Part shown: positions 34,474 through 42,631 of the stretch, piece after piece
Numbering within the stretch: position 1 is the stretch's first letter
How the letters are laid out: the number at the start of each line of letters is the position of its first letter
DNA from: Clostridiales bacterium
Lineage (GTDB): Bacteria > Bacillota > Clostridia > Oscillospirales > Oscillospiraceae
Direction: 5' to 3'
NCBI GenBank assembly: GCA_019420945.1
Contig: JAHZGF010000043.1
Coordinates: 13,530-77,529, forward strand
Length of the DNA: 64,000 bases
Position numbers and translations under genes: made by a program
The notes under the pieces: generated by a model
Database searches by the model: none
Seen by the model: only the letters and a program-made list of their open reading frames with translations
What the model was told of the DNA's origin: nothing

Positions 34474-35178
34474 ATGGAACGCATTTTGACGCTGGCTGCC
34501 GGCTTTGATTGGAGCCCCTTTTGGATTTCGCTCAAGACCGGAGTCGTAGCCACAGTGATCTGTTTCTTCCTGGGGCTTTGGGCGGCTCGGGAGGTGCTGC
34601 GGTTGGGTCCAAGAGCCCGAGCGGTGGTGGATGGCATACTTACCTTGCCCATGGTGGTGGCACCCACCGTGGCGGGCTTTTTCCTGCTGTTGCTGTTTTC
34701 CCTCAGGCGGCCGGTGGGCGCTTTCCTGTATAAGCAGATGGGGATCAAAGTGGTGCAGACCTGGCTGGGGTGCATTATTGCCGCCTCAGTGATTGCCTTC
34801 CCGCTGATGTACCGCAATGCCCGGGCTGCTTTTGAACAGGTGGACCCGGATTTGATCTATGCCGCCCGAACCCTGGGCATGTCGGAGTTCAAGCTGTTTT
34901 GGCGAGTGGTATTGCCTGCTGCCGGCCCCGGGGTGGCCTCGGGTACGGTGCTCACTTTCGCCCGGGCCTTGGGAGAGTACGGCGCCACCAGTATGCTGGC
35001 GGGCAATATCTCCGGCAAGACCGGCACCATCTCCCAGCGCATTGCCAATGTCATCAAGGACGGCGACTATTTGACCGCCGGGGTGTGGGTCGTGGTGATG
35101 CTCCTGGTGGCCCTGGTGATTATCGTCCTGATCAACTTAATCTCCGGCGGCAAAAGCCGGAGACAGAACCGGTGGTGA
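34474..35178 (+). CDS. modB: Molybdate ABC transporter permease ModB
   Basis: The 234-residue permease has five or six membrane helices and the BPD-transport EAA loop AARTLGMSEFKLFWRVVLPA, then ARALGEYGATSMLAG, a motif seen in ModB. It pairs with ModC. It lies 36 bp after modA and 6 bp before modC. Confidence 0.94.
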   Translation: MERILTLAAGFDWSPFWISLKTGVVATVICFFLGLWAAREVLRLGPRARAVVDGILTLPMVVAPTVAGFFLLLLFSLRRPVGAFLYKQMGIKVVQTWLGCIIAASVIAFPLMYRNARAAFEQVDPDLIYAARTLGMSEFKLFWRVVLPAAGPGVASGTVLTFARALGEYGATSMLAGNISGKTGTISQRIANVIKDGDYLTAGVWVVVMLLVALVIIVLINLISGGKSRRQNRW

Positions 35179-35184
35179 AACCCG

Positions 35185-36231
35185 ATGTCAATTTATGTGG
35201 ATATCCGCAGGACAGTGGGGAATTTTTCCCTGAATGTGGCCTTTGAGGCGGGACAGGAAACCCTGTCCCTGCTGGGGGATTCCGGCTGCGGCAAAAGCAT
35301 GACCCTGCGCTGCATTGCCGGGGTTCTGAAGCCTGATGAAGGGGTCATCCGCATCAATGGGGAGACCGTCTTTGATTCAAAGAACCGTATAGACTGGAAG
35401 CCCCAGCGCCGCCGGGTGGGCTATTTGTTCCAGAATTACGCCCTGTTTCCCAATATGACAGTGCTGGAGAACATCATGACCGGACTGGAACGGGAGAAGG
35501 GGTTGTCCAAATCCCGCCGGAGGGACCAGGCCATGGAGTATGTCCAGCGGCTCAGACTGGAGGGGCTGGAGGGGCGCTATCCCGCCCAGCTCTCCGGAGG
35601 ACAGCAGCAGCGCACCGCCTTGGCCCGGATTCTGGCCTCTCGACCGTCATTGCTGATGTTGGACGAGCCCTTTTCCGCTCTGGACGCCACCCTGCGCTGG
35701 GAGATGGAGCAGGTGGTGCGGGAGACGATACGGGATTTTCAGGGCACCGTGCTGCTGGTAACCCATAACCGGGACGAAGTCTATCGGCTCAGTGATAAAG
35801 TGGCGGTGTACCACCAGGGGAAGATTGACCGGTTGGACGAAAAGTGGAACCTGTTTGCCCACCCGGTTACGGCCACCGCCGCCCGGCTCACTGGATGTAA
35901 AAACCTGTCCCCGGCCCGGCGGCAGGGAAATCGGGTGCTGGCCCTGGACTGGTTTTTGGATTTTCCTGCACCTAAAGAGGGAGACTGGGATTGGATTGGC
36001 ATCCGGGCCCACCGGTTTGAACTGGTGGAGGGGCCCGGGGAATATGTGTTCCCCTACGAGGTAGTGGGCCGGATTGAGGATACTTTTTCCTATATCCTTC
36101 AAATCCGCCGGCGGGACACGCCGGAGGCAAAACCGCTGCGTTGGGAAGTGGAGAAGGCTCTGCATCTGTCCGTCCCGGATCGAGGGTATGTCCGGGTACC
36201 GGCAGAGGAAGTGTTGCTGCTCCAAAATTGA
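35185..36231 (+). CDS. modC: Molybdate ABC transporter ATPase ModC
   Basis: The 348-residue ATPase has Walker A LLGDSGCGKSM, signature LSGGQQQRTALARIL, Walker B LLMLDEPFSALD and H-loop VTHNRDEVYRLSD. The C-terminal ~110 residues are a MOP-like/TOBE regulatory region. It ends the molybdenum operon, which has a bidirectional terminator just after. Confidence 0.94.
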   Translation: MSIYVDIRRTVGNFSLNVAFEAGQETLSLLGDSGCGKSMTLRCIAGVLKPDEGVIRINGETVFDSKNRIDWKPQRRRVGYLFQNYALFPNMTVLENIMTGLEREKGLSKSRRRDQAMEYVQRLRLEGLEGRYPAQLSGGQQQRTALARILASRPSLLMLDEPFSALDATLRWEMEQVVRETIRDFQGTVLLVTHNRDEVYRLSDKVAVYHQGKIDRLDEKWNLFAHPVTATAARLTGCKNLSPARRQGNRVLALDWFLDFPAPKEGDWDWIGIRAHRFELVEGPGEYVFPYEVVGRIEDTFSYILQIRRRDTPEAKPLRWEVEKALHLSVPDRGYVRVPAEEVLLLQN

Positions 36232-36242
36232 TGCAGAAGATA

Positions 36243-36286
36243 AAAGGCACACCCGCCTACAGAGCGGGTGTGCCTTTCCATTTTTG
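36243..36286. terminator. Bidirectional terminator between modC and the CmpB-like gene
   Basis: A perfect 14-bp stem (36243-36256 with 36264-36277), with a T-rich tract on the right and a CTTTTAT tract on the minus strand. Confidence 0.85.
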
Positions 36287-36308
36287 TTGAACTTGTGGGG
36301 CTGAAGGA

Positions 36309-37199
36309 TTATTGGTCTTTGTTGTTCTTTCCAGCCCTGCGCTTCAGTTCCGACAGCAGGCCGGGATAGCGGCGGGAGGACATGGTGGTGTAGTGCCGCA
36401 CAAAGCGCCGGGAATGCTTGGCGGCCTCCGACATCAGAGCGCTGCGATGCTCTTCCAGCCGGGTCAGGTTTTCCTTGGCCTTGCCGGCGGTGGCCCCCAG
36501 AGCTTGACGGGCTCGACCGGCGGTGGATTCCAGGGAAGTTTGCAGTTCGCTGCGTTTGACTTCCAGACTCTGCTGCAGGGCGTCTTTTTTGGTGGCCATC
36601 TGCTCTTGGAAGGCCTTTTTGCCCAGTTCCAGCTGGACTCGGGCCTGCTCCGCCTTGGAAAGGGCCTTGCTGAGCAGGGCCAGCTGACGAATGGTGGTGA
36701 CGGTGTCCGCCAGCACCGCCAGGGCCAGCACAATGGCCAGCCCCTGCTGCCAGGGTACCGAAAGCCGTGCCAGCAGCCGCTCGGTGGCGGGATGGATCCA
36801 ATAGATGACCAGATAGGAGGCCACCCCCCACCACAGACAGTTGGCCAGGCAGATCCGGCCCTTTAAGTTGAATTTTCGGTTGGAATAGTCCCAATATTTC
36901 ATGTGGGTGGTGGTCTCCAGCAGCCAGCCCACAAAGTATTCCCAAGCGGACATGACCAGAGTGGCCATGATGTAGAAAATCAGCGGGTTGGCGGTGAATG
37001 GGGTGAAAAAGTTCACCATGATCAGCACGCCTACTCCGTAAATGGGGCACAGGGGCAGATGCAGGAAGCCCCGGTTGATGAGGCGGTGCTGCAGGATGGA
37101 GCAGTAGGTGGATTCCATGCACCAGCCCAGCAGAGAATACCAGATAAAATAGAGGAACATCAGCGACACTGGGACGCCAAACAAAGTAGGTTCTGGCAT
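36309..37199 (-). CDS. CmpB-type putative ABC transporter permease with coiled coil
   Basis: The 296-residue protein has five or so membrane helices in residues 1-165, with the conserved WYSLLGWCMESTYC, PLCPIYGVGVLIM, and WEYFVGWLLE segments of the putative type-IV ABC permease family. From about 180 onwards a long charged helix, probably coiled coil, faces the cytoplasm and ends in a basic tail. The transport role of the family is unproven. It follows a DUF4364 gene by 12 bp, and GTAAAAGGAG precedes the ATG. Confidence 0.82.
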   Translation of the reverse strand: MPEPTLFGVPVSLMFLYFIWYSLLGWCMESTYCSILQHRLINRGFLHLPLCPIYGVGVLIMVNFFTPFTANPLIFYIMATLVMSAWEYFVGWLLETTTHMKYWDYSNRKFNLKGRICLANCLWWGVASYLVIYWIHPATERLLARLSVPWQQGLAIVLALAVLADTVTTIRQLALLSKALSKAEQARVQLELGKKAFQEQMATKKDALQQSLEVKRSELQTSLESTAGRARQALGATAGKAKENLTRLEEHRSALMSEAAKHSRRFVRHYTTMSSRRYPGLLSELKRRAGKNNKDQ

Positions 37200-37211
37200 A
37201 GAAAACTCCTT

Positions 37212-37718
37212 TTACAATGATTTCACTGCCTGGAAAAAGCCCTGTGGATCCGACTGAAAACGGTGGATTAGCTGACGGGCATCCTCCTGAAGGGGCAGCG
37301 TCAGGGTCAGGGTGAACAGATTGTGCTCCTCGCCATCCAGACCCAGAGTGACTTGCCACAGGCCGTTTTCCAGCTGTTCCAGCCCGGATTTGACCCGTTT
37401 TTTGCGGCGAACATCCTCGTTGATCTCTGCCAGCCGCTGTTCGCAGCGCAGCCGGACAGAGTAGGGAAGTTCATCCTCGGTGATTGTTCCGTTTTTGCGT
37501 CCTTTTTCCGTAATGGTGTATCCATTGCCCTCCAAGAGCACATGGCCGGACTCCACCAGTTCTGCCAGGGCAGCAGAGAGATCAAAATAACTCACACCGC
37601 TGTCGCACATGGCCACGTCCGCCAACTCATCCAGCTCCAGCTGTGCTTCCGCCCGGGCCAGGATATAGAGCAGCAGAAATTTAATCTCCAGTTTTCCCTG
37701 AATAAAACCGCGTTCCAT
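37212..37718 (-). CDS. DUF4364-family winged-helix-like protein
   Basis: The 168-residue cytosolic protein has an N-terminal PadR/winged-helix-like part (KFLLLYILARAEAQLELDELA through GHVLLEGNGYTITEKGRK) and a C-terminal beta-rich domain. The family is common in clostridia and of unknown function; the winged helix suggests a regulator. ATG 37718 follows AGAAGGAG better than the TTG one codon upstream. It shares a transcript with the CmpB-like gene and has a strong own promoter. Confidence 0.8.
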   Translation of the reverse strand: MERGFIQGKLEIKFLLLYILARAEAQLELDELADVAMCDSGVSYFDLSAALAELVESGHVLLEGNGYTITEKGRKNGTITEDELPYSVRLRCEQRLAEINEDVRRKKRVKSGLEQLENGLWQVTLGLDGEEHNLFTLTLTLPLQEDARQLIHRFQSDPQGFFQAVKSL

Positions 37719-37779
37719 CAAACATTCACTCCTTCTGGAGACGCTCCGCAGTGGCGGAGCTCATAAGTCAGTAAAACTC

Positions 37780-37808
37780 ATTATAAGCAATCTCCGCCCA
37801 AAAGGCAA
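37780..37808 (-). promoter_or_regulatory. Promoter of the DUF4364/CmpB pair
   Basis: Leftward: -35 TTGCCT (37803-37808), 17-bp spacer, -10 TATAAT (37780-37785). Confidence 0.75.
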
Positions 37809-37833
37809 GGAGCAGAGAGGGGGGCGCTTTTCC

Positions 37834-37862
37834 TTGACGGGGGCAGGGGGATAGAGTATGAT
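37834..37862 (+). promoter_or_regulatory. Promoter of the DUF3048 lipoprotein
   Basis: -35 TTGACG (37834-37839), 17-bp spacer, -10 TATGAT (37857-37862). It stands back-to-back with the leftward promoter. Confidence 0.72.
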
Positions 37863-37904
37863 AAGGGGGCGAAACACCGCAAAAATCAAGGAGGTATTTC
37901 AATC

Positions 37905-38981
37905 ATGAAAAAATGGATCGCGTTGTTAATGGCGCTGGCCCTGGTACTGGGGCTGGCCTCCTGTGGAAATAAAGCTGAGGAAGAGCCGGAGGAGCCGCCG
38001 GTGGAGGTGGTGTCCAGCGAGCCGGAGCCGGAACCTGAACCGGAGCCAGAGCCTGAGCCCGAGCCCACCGGCCCCATTAACCCTCTGACGGGTGAGATCA
38101 CTGAGACTGACCTCAGTGCCAACCGTCCTCTGGCCGTGATGATGAATACCCTGAAGAAGGCACTGCCTCAGAGCGGCTGCGGCAGTGCGGACATGCTCAT
38201 TGAGATCCCCGAGGAGGGCGGCATCACCCGGATCATGGGTGTGTTCCAGGACCCCACCGGTGTGGGCAATCTGGGCACCATCCGCTCCACCCGTGAATAC
38301 TTTGTGTTCATGGCCATGGGTCTGGACGCCATGCTGGCCCACTGCGGCGCCAGCACCACCGCCAATGACATTTTGGACAGCACTGGCTACGATACTTTGG
38401 ACGCCATGAGCCACGGTGATCTCTACTGGCGCGATGCCGACCGGAAGGCTTCCCTGGGTCTGGAGCACAGCATGTACACCTCCAGCGATACCATCCAGGA
38501 GTATCTGGCGGGCAGCGACAGCTTCCGCACCACCCACGAGGAGGGCTTTGTCTCCCCCTATACGTTCGCTGAAGACGGCACGCCCGCCGGCGGCGCCAGC
38601 GCCCAGGAGATCAACGTTTCTTTCTCTGGCTATAAGGATACCAGCTTTACCTATGATGCCGCCAGCAAGACCTACAGCGTCTTTGCCTTCGGTGAGCCCT
38701 ATATGGACGACAACACCGACACCCAGGTGGCGGTGACCAACGTAATTGTGATTCCCACCGATCAGTCCACCAAGGAGGACGGTGTGCTTCAGGAGTTTGA
38801 CCTGACCGGCGGTACTGGTTATTATGCCTGCGGCGGCCAGTATGTGGAAATCAACTGGGCCAAGGGCGATATGTATGACCCCATGACCTTCACCAATACC
38901 GATGGCACCCCGCTGAATCTGGGCGTGGGCAGCACTTACATCTGCATCTGCGGCACGGATCGGCCCATTGAATTCCAGTAA
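37905..38981 (+). CDS. DUF3048 (YerB-like) lipoprotein
   Basis: The 358-residue lipoprotein has a lipobox LASC (Cys20), then an acidic linker with eight Glu-Pro repeats at residues 39-54. After it come the DUF3048 N-terminal domain (NRPLAVMMNTLKKALPQSG; GITRIMGVFQD; GTIRSTREYFV) and its C-terminal domain with INVSFSGYKDTSFTYD. It is attached to the outer face of the membrane. Family function is unknown. It is monocistronic, with own promoter and terminator. Confidence 0.87.
   Translation: MKKWIALLMALALVLGLASCGNKAEEEPEEPPVEVVSSEPEPEPEPEPEPEPEPTGPINPLTGEITETDLSANRPLAVMMNTLKKALPQSGCGSADMLIEIPEEGGITRIMGVFQDPTGVGNLGTIRSTREYFVFMAMGLDAMLAHCGASTTANDILDSTGYDTLDAMSHGDLYWRDADRKASLGLEHSMYTSSDTIQEYLAGSDSFRTTHEEGFVSPYTFAEDGTPAGGASAQEINVSFSGYKDTSFTYDAASKTYSVFAFGEPYMDDNTDTQVAVTNVIVIPTDQSTKEDGVLQEFDLTGGTGYYACGGQYVEINWAKGDMYDPMTFTNTDGTPLNLGVGSTYICICGTDRPIEFQ
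38019..38066 (+). repeat. Glu-Pro dipeptide repeat, eight units
   Basis: A 48-bp run of GAR/CCN codons encodes (EP)8 in the lipoprotein linker. Codons vary, so the repeat is held at protein level. Confidence 0.85.
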
Positions 38982-39000
38982 GTCACCAGTTTCACCACGC

Positions 39001-39034
39001 AAAAGCCCGGCACTTGTTGTGCCGGGCTTTTTCA
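39001..39034 (+). terminator. Terminator after the DUF3048 gene
   Basis: A 12-bp stem AAAGCCCGGCAC with its complement, a TTGTT loop, then TTTTT. Confidence 0.9.
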
Positions 39035-39039
39035 GCTTT

Positions 39040-39083
39040 GGCAACCGAAAGTTGCCGGGAAAGTTGCTGGACAAGGTTGCCGG
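39040..39083 (+). promoter_or_regulatory. Cluster of GTTGCYGG direct repeats (candidate operator)
   Basis: GTTGCCGG (39051-39058), GTTGCTGG (39063-39070) and GTTGCCGG (39076-39083) are spaced 12 and 13 bp apart. An inverted copy, GGCAAC (39040-39045), precedes them. They overlap the promoter of the HTH gene. Confidence 0.5.
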
Positions 39084-39096
39084 TTTTCGGTACAGT
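39068..39096 (+). promoter_or_regulatory. Possible promoter of the HTH/lipoprotein pair
   Basis: -35 TGGACA (39068-39073), 17-bp spacer, -10 TACAGT (39091-39096), inside the direct-repeat cluster. Confidence 0.5.
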
Positions 39097-39119
39097 ATGG
39101 AGGAGAGGAGTGGATGGTG

Positions 39120-39581
39120 ATGGACCTGGCACAACGGATCCGGGAAACCCGACAGCAGAAAGGCCTTTCTCAGGAGGCTTTGGCCGAGCGGATGGAGGTC
39201 AGCCGTCAGGCGGTGACCAAATGGGAGACCGGCAAGGCCTGCCCCAGTACAGAAAAGCTGCTGCGGCTGTCACAGGTGTTGGAGGTGCCCCTGGAGGCAC
39301 TCACCGGCCCGGAGTCGCTCCCTGAGCGAAGAACCAAATCTGGGAAACTGCCCTGGGTGCTGCTGATACTGACGGTGCTGTTTGGTATTGGCACGGCGGT
39401 GAGCTGGATCTGCCTTCCGCCTCCGTTGCCGGACAATGTGATCGGCTACGCCGACGCGCCCACCGGCATCTACGTCACCGGGGCGCCGGTGTTGCTGATT
39501 TTCTTTGGCATTTTGACTGGGCTGTTGGCGCTGGCCACCCTGGCGGCGTTTCTTCTTTCCAAGAGAGGAGGACGGGCATGA
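39120..39581 (+). CDS. XRE-family HTH protein with membrane anchor
   Basis: The 153-residue protein has an N-terminal Xre helix-turn-helix (LAQRIRETRQQKGLSQEALA, SRQAVTKWETGKACPS) to about residue 63, then two membrane helices (WVLLILTVLFGIGTAVSWIC and a second hydrophobic segment near the end). It would hold a DNA-binding domain at the inner membrane face, perhaps sensing through the lipoprotein partner encoded next. ATG 39120 fits AGGAGAGGAG better than ATG 39114. It overlaps the lipoprotein gene by 4 bp. Confidence 0.82.
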   Translation: MDLAQRIRETRQQKGLSQEALAERMEVSRQAVTKWETGKACPSTEKLLRLSQVLEVPLEALTGPESLPERRTKSGKLPWVLLILTVLFGIGTAVSWICLPPPLPDNVIGYADAPTGIYVTGAPVLLIFFGILTGLLALATLAAFLLSKRGGRA

Positions 39582-39976
39582 GACGCAGATTGAGTTTGGG
39601 GCTTGTGCTGCTGGCGGTGTTGATATTGGCAGGCTGTGGTGACCGGAATTCCAACCAAGGGAGTGTGGCCCAGCCCACGGCCATTGAGGCCTGGCCGGAC
39701 AACGAGTATACCGATGGCCTGCCGGAGCCCCAGGGTACCCCTTTGTATGTGATCGATGATACATCCCAGAGCAGATTTTCCGTGTTCTATGAACAGGTGG
39801 ACGGGTCTGCCTGGCAGAGCTGGCTGGAGCAGCTGGAGCTGGATGGGTTTACCTGCCAGGCGGAGGCTTCGGAGGAGGAGAGTGAAAACTATCTGCTGAC
39901 GGAACAAGGCCGTTCCCTCTCCGCCAGTTGGTCCGGGGATCTGTTGGGCATCTCTGTTACCTTGGAAGATTATTGA
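39578..39976 (+). CDS. Small lipoprotein, unknown function
   Basis: The 132-residue product has a lipobox LAGC (Cys20) and then an acidic extracellular domain without recognised motifs; there are several Trp and Tyr (AWPDNEYTDGLPEP; SAWQSWLEQLELDGF). Only one more Cys is present. It is coupled by ATGA to the membrane HTH gene, so it may act as its external partner (inference). A hairpin follows. Confidence 0.72.
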   Translation: MRRRLSLGLVLLAVLILAGCGDRNSNQGSVAQPTAIEAWPDNEYTDGLPEPQGTPLYVIDDTSQSRFSVFYEQVDGSAWQSWLEQLELDGFTCQAEASEEESENYLLTEQGRSLSASWSGDLLGISVTLEDY

Positions 39977-39977
39977 T

Positions 39978-40011
39978 CCGGTAAGGCCCGGGTAAAACCG
40001 GGCCTTACCGG
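39978..40011 (+). terminator. Strong hairpin after the lipoprotein gene
   Basis: A perfect 14-bp stem CCGGTAAGGCCCGG with its complement and GTAAAA loop, but no T-run. It may be a weak terminator or mRNA end stabiliser. Confidence 0.5.
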
Positions 40012-40052
40012 CGTTGGTGGGGGTATCGGTCCCTTTTCTGTCCGGTTTGCTC

Positions 40053-40081
40053 TTGACAAACAGGCCGGATTTGTGTATGTT
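40053..40081 (+). promoter_or_regulatory. Promoter of fhs
   Basis: -35 TTGACA (40053-40058, consensus), 17-bp spacer, -10 TATGTT (40076-40081). Confidence 0.75.
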
Positions 40082-40090
40082 AAACACAGC

Positions 40091-40157
40091 CATATGACTG
40101 ACGGAAGTGGAAGTGACCACAGGGAGTATGGTGTTTGTAAGCCGACCGTCTGGGCAT
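40091..40157 (+). ncRNA. ZTP (pfl) riboswitch aptamer
   Basis: The leader shows the pfl pattern: GACTGACGGAAGTGG, then GTGACCACAGGGAGTATGG, a variable link, and the conserved terminal element CCGTCTGGGC (consensus CCGCCUGGGC). It is directly upstream of fhs, the classical context. ZTP/ZMP signals low 10-formyl-THF and turns the gene on. Confidence 0.88.
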
Positions 40158-40188
40158 AGTGATGCCGGGCGAGTCGGTCTTTTTTTCG
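40139..40188 (+). terminator. ZTP riboswitch terminator
   Basis: A GCCGAC..GTCGGT-type stem followed by seven T. Its 5' arm uses the conserved CCGTCTGGGC strand of the aptamer, so ligand binding and termination exclude each other. Confidence 0.8.
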
Positions 40189-40230
40189 TCTCCTCGGCCC
40201 ATTCAACGCATGAGAAAGGAACGATAAACC

Positions 40231-41895
40231 ATGATGACTGATATCGAGATCGCCCAGAGCACTGAGATGCTGCCCATCCGCACCGTGGCGGAGCGGGCCG
40301 GCATTGACGAAGAACTGTTGGAATACTACGGCAAGGTGAAGGCCAAGATTGACATTACCCCGCTGCGGACTGCCCCCCGGAAGGGCAAGCTGATTCTGGT
40401 CACCGCCATCAATCCCACCCCCGCCGGCGAGGGCAAGACCACCACCAGTGTGGGTTTGGCGGACGCCATGGCCAAGCTGGGCAAGAACACCATGCTCTGC
40501 CTCCGGGAGCCCTCTCTGGGTCCTGTGTTCGGCATCAAGGGCGGCGCCGCCGGCGGCGGCTATGCCCAGGTGATCCCCATGGAGGACATCAACCTGCATT
40601 TCACCGGTGATTTCCACGCCATCGGCGCCGCCAACAACCTGCTGGCCGCCATGCTGGACAACCACATTCAGCAGGGAAATGCCCTGGATATTGACGTGAA
40701 GAACATCACCTGGAAGCGCTGCGTGGATATGAATGACCGGCAGCTGCGGCAGATCGTGGACGGTCTTGGCGGCAGAATGCAGGGCGTGCCCCGGGAGGAC
40801 GGCTTTGATATCACCGTGGCCAGCGAGATCATGGCGGTACTCTGCCTGGCTTCCGACTTGATGGATTTGAAGGCCCGGCTGGCCCGGATCATCGTGGCCT
40901 ACAACCGGAATGGGGAGCCCGTCACCGCCCATGACCTGAAGGCGGAGGGAGCCATGACGGTGCTGCTGAAGGACGCCATCAAGCCCAATCTGGTCCAGAC
41001 CTTGGAGCACAATCCCGCCATTGTCCATGGCGGCCCCTTTGCCAACATCGCCCATGGCTGCAACTCCGTCTCTGCCACCGACACCGGCCTGAAGCTGGCA
41101 GACTATGTGGTCACCGAGGCGGGCTTCGGCGCCGACCTGGGTGCCGAGAAGTTCCTGGACATCAAGTGCCGGGCCGCAGGACTGGATCCCTCCGCTGTGG
41201 TGATCGTGGCCACTGTGAAGGCCCTGAAGTACAATGGCGGCGTGGCCAAGACCGATCTGGGGGCCGAGAACCTGGAGGCCCTGGAGCGGGGCCTGCCCAA
41301 CCTGCTCAAGCATGTGGAGAACATCACCCGGGTCTTCGGTCTGCCCTGCGTGGTGGCCATCAACCGATTCACCCAGGATACCGACGCGGAGCTGGAGCTG
41401 ATCCGCTCCAAGTGCGCCGAACTGGGGGTCAATGTGGCCATGAGCGAGGTCTGGGGCAAGGGCGGCGACGGCGGTATGGAGCTGGCCCAGGAGGTGCTGC
41501 GGCTGTGCGAGCAGCCCCATGAGTTCCACTTCGCCTATGAGCTGGACAAGCCCATCAAGGAGAAAATCGCCGACATTGTCACCAAGATCTACGGCGGCAG
41601 CGGCGTGACCTATTCCAAGGCGGCGGAGCAGTCCATTGCCGCGCTGGAGAAGCTGGGCTACGGCAATCTGCCCATCTGCATGGCCAAGACCCAGTATTCT
41701 CTGTCTGATGACGCCTCCAAGCTGGGCCGGCCCGAGGGCTTCACCATCTCGGTGAGCAAGGTGAAGGTGTCCGCCGGCGCCGGCTTCATTGTGGTGCAGA
41801 CCGGCGATATCATGACCATGCCCGGCCTGCCCAAGGTGCCCGCCGCCGAGCGCATTGACATCGACGAGAACGGCAAGATCACCGGCCTGTTTTAA
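40231..41895 (+). CDS. fhs: Formate-tetrahydrofolate ligase
   Basis: ATP-dependent formation of 10-formyl-THF. The 554 residues fit the family. Visible are the P-loop NPTPAGEGKTTTSVGLADA, LREPSLGPVFGIKGGAAGGG, FTGDFHAIGAANNLLAA, and the C-terminal GAGFIVVQTGDIMTMPGLP. It feeds purine and formyl-Met synthesis. ATG 40231 follows AAAGGA; a second in-frame ATG is next to it. It is monocistronic, under a ZTP riboswitch, with its own terminator. Confidence 0.97.
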   Translation: MMTDIEIAQSTEMLPIRTVAERAGIDEELLEYYGKVKAKIDITPLRTAPRKGKLILVTAINPTPAGEGKTTTSVGLADAMAKLGKNTMLCLREPSLGPVFGIKGGAAGGGYAQVIPMEDINLHFTGDFHAIGAANNLLAAMLDNHIQQGNALDIDVKNITWKRCVDMNDRQLRQIVDGLGGRMQGVPREDGFDITVASEIMAVLCLASDLMDLKARLARIIVAYNRNGEPVTAHDLKAEGAMTVLLKDAIKPNLVQTLEHNPAIVHGGPFANIAHGCNSVSATDTGLKLADYVVTEAGFGADLGAEKFLDIKCRAAGLDPSAVVIVATVKALKYNGGVAKTDLGAENLEALERGLPNLLKHVENITRVFGLPCVVAINRFTQDTDAELELIRSKCAELGVNVAMSEVWGKGGDGGMELAQEVLRLCEQPHEFHFAYELDKPIKEKIADIVTKIYGGSGVTYSKAAEQSIAALEKLGYGNLPICMAKTQYSLSDDASKLGRPEGFTISVSKVKVSAGAGFIVVQTGDIMTMPGLPKVPAAERIDIDENGKITGLF

Positions 41896-41908
41896 TTGTT
41901 TTGCCTGC

Positions 41909-41946
41909 AAAAGTCGGCCTCTCCCCTGGGAGAGGCCGACTTTTCT
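41909..41946 (+). terminator. Terminator after fhs
   Basis: A 17-bp near-perfect stem from AAAAGTCGGCCTCTCCC and its complement, with a 3-nt loop and a T-tract. Confidence 0.9.
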
Positions 41947-41998
41947 TTAAATTGCATTTAAAAATACTGAATGAACTGTGAAATATGCCAAAATCCTC

Positions 41999-42027
41999 TT
42001 GCGTGAACAGATTGGTTCGCATAGAAT
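41999..42027 (+). promoter_or_regulatory. Promoter of the 153-aa acidic protein
   Basis: -35 TTGCGT (41999-42004), 17-bp spacer, -10 TAGAAT (42022-42027). Confidence 0.6.
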
Positions 42028-42085
42028 ATAGACAAGAACTCAAACCGATTTGCCCCAATGGGGCCATTACTTAGGAGGAATAGCT

Positions 42086-42547
42086 ATGAACATTACCATT
42101 GATTTGGATGCCATCAAGGAAAAGGTGGGGACCATTGCCCAGGCCGGCGTGGCCCAGACCAAGAAGGTGGCCACCATTGCCAGACTGAAGACCGACAACA
42201 TGGCCCAGCAGGATGCCATCCGCAAGGCCTATCTGGCCATCGGCAGACTTTGCTACGCCAAGTACAAAGACGCCCCGGATGAGGAGCTGGCCCCCCTGTT
42301 TGCCAAGGTGGACAACGCCCTGGCTACCATTGCCGCCAACAACGCGGTGCTGGAGGAGATGAAGGCCGCGGAAGAGGTGGTCATCGACGTGGAGATGCAG
42401 GCCGGCGAGATGCCCGACGACGTGGAGGAGCCCTCCGTGGACGACGTGATGGCCGATGTGCAGGAGACTGTGGCTGAGGCCACCGCTGAGCCGGAGACTC
42501 CCGCTGAGCCCGAGGCTCCCGCCGAAGATGAGAACAAGGCCGAATAA
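42086..42547 (+). CDS. Conserved acidic helical protein, 153 aa
   Basis: The first ~95 residues are a helical domain (MNITIDLDAIKEKVGTIAQA, ARLKTDNMAQQDAIRKAYLA, IGRLCYAKY) seen in clostridial proteins that often carry a C-terminal zinc ribbon. Here the C-terminal part is instead a very acidic Ala/Pro/Glu tail with no ribbon cysteines. No signal or membrane segment is present. TAGGAGG precedes ATG 42086. It is monocistronic. The function is unknown. Confidence 0.78.
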   Translation: MNITIDLDAIKEKVGTIAQAGVAQTKKVATIARLKTDNMAQQDAIRKAYLAIGRLCYAKYKDAPDEELAPLFAKVDNALATIAANNAVLEEMKAAEEVVIDVEMQAGEMPDDVEEPSVDDVMADVQETVAEATAEPETPAEPEAPAEDENKAE

Positions 42548-42561
42548 TTGCAAATGAAATC

Positions 42562-42598
42562 GGGGCGCGCCGTAATTTTGCGGCGCGCCCCATTTGTC
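42562..42598 (+). terminator. Terminator after the acidic protein gene
   Basis: A perfect 11-bp stem GGGGCGCGCCG (42562-42572 with 42581-42591) and an AT-rich loop; the T-tract is short. Confidence 0.65.
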
Positions 42599-42631
42599 TG
42601 CCCCCAATCGCCCCAAGGAACAAGAGAGCGA

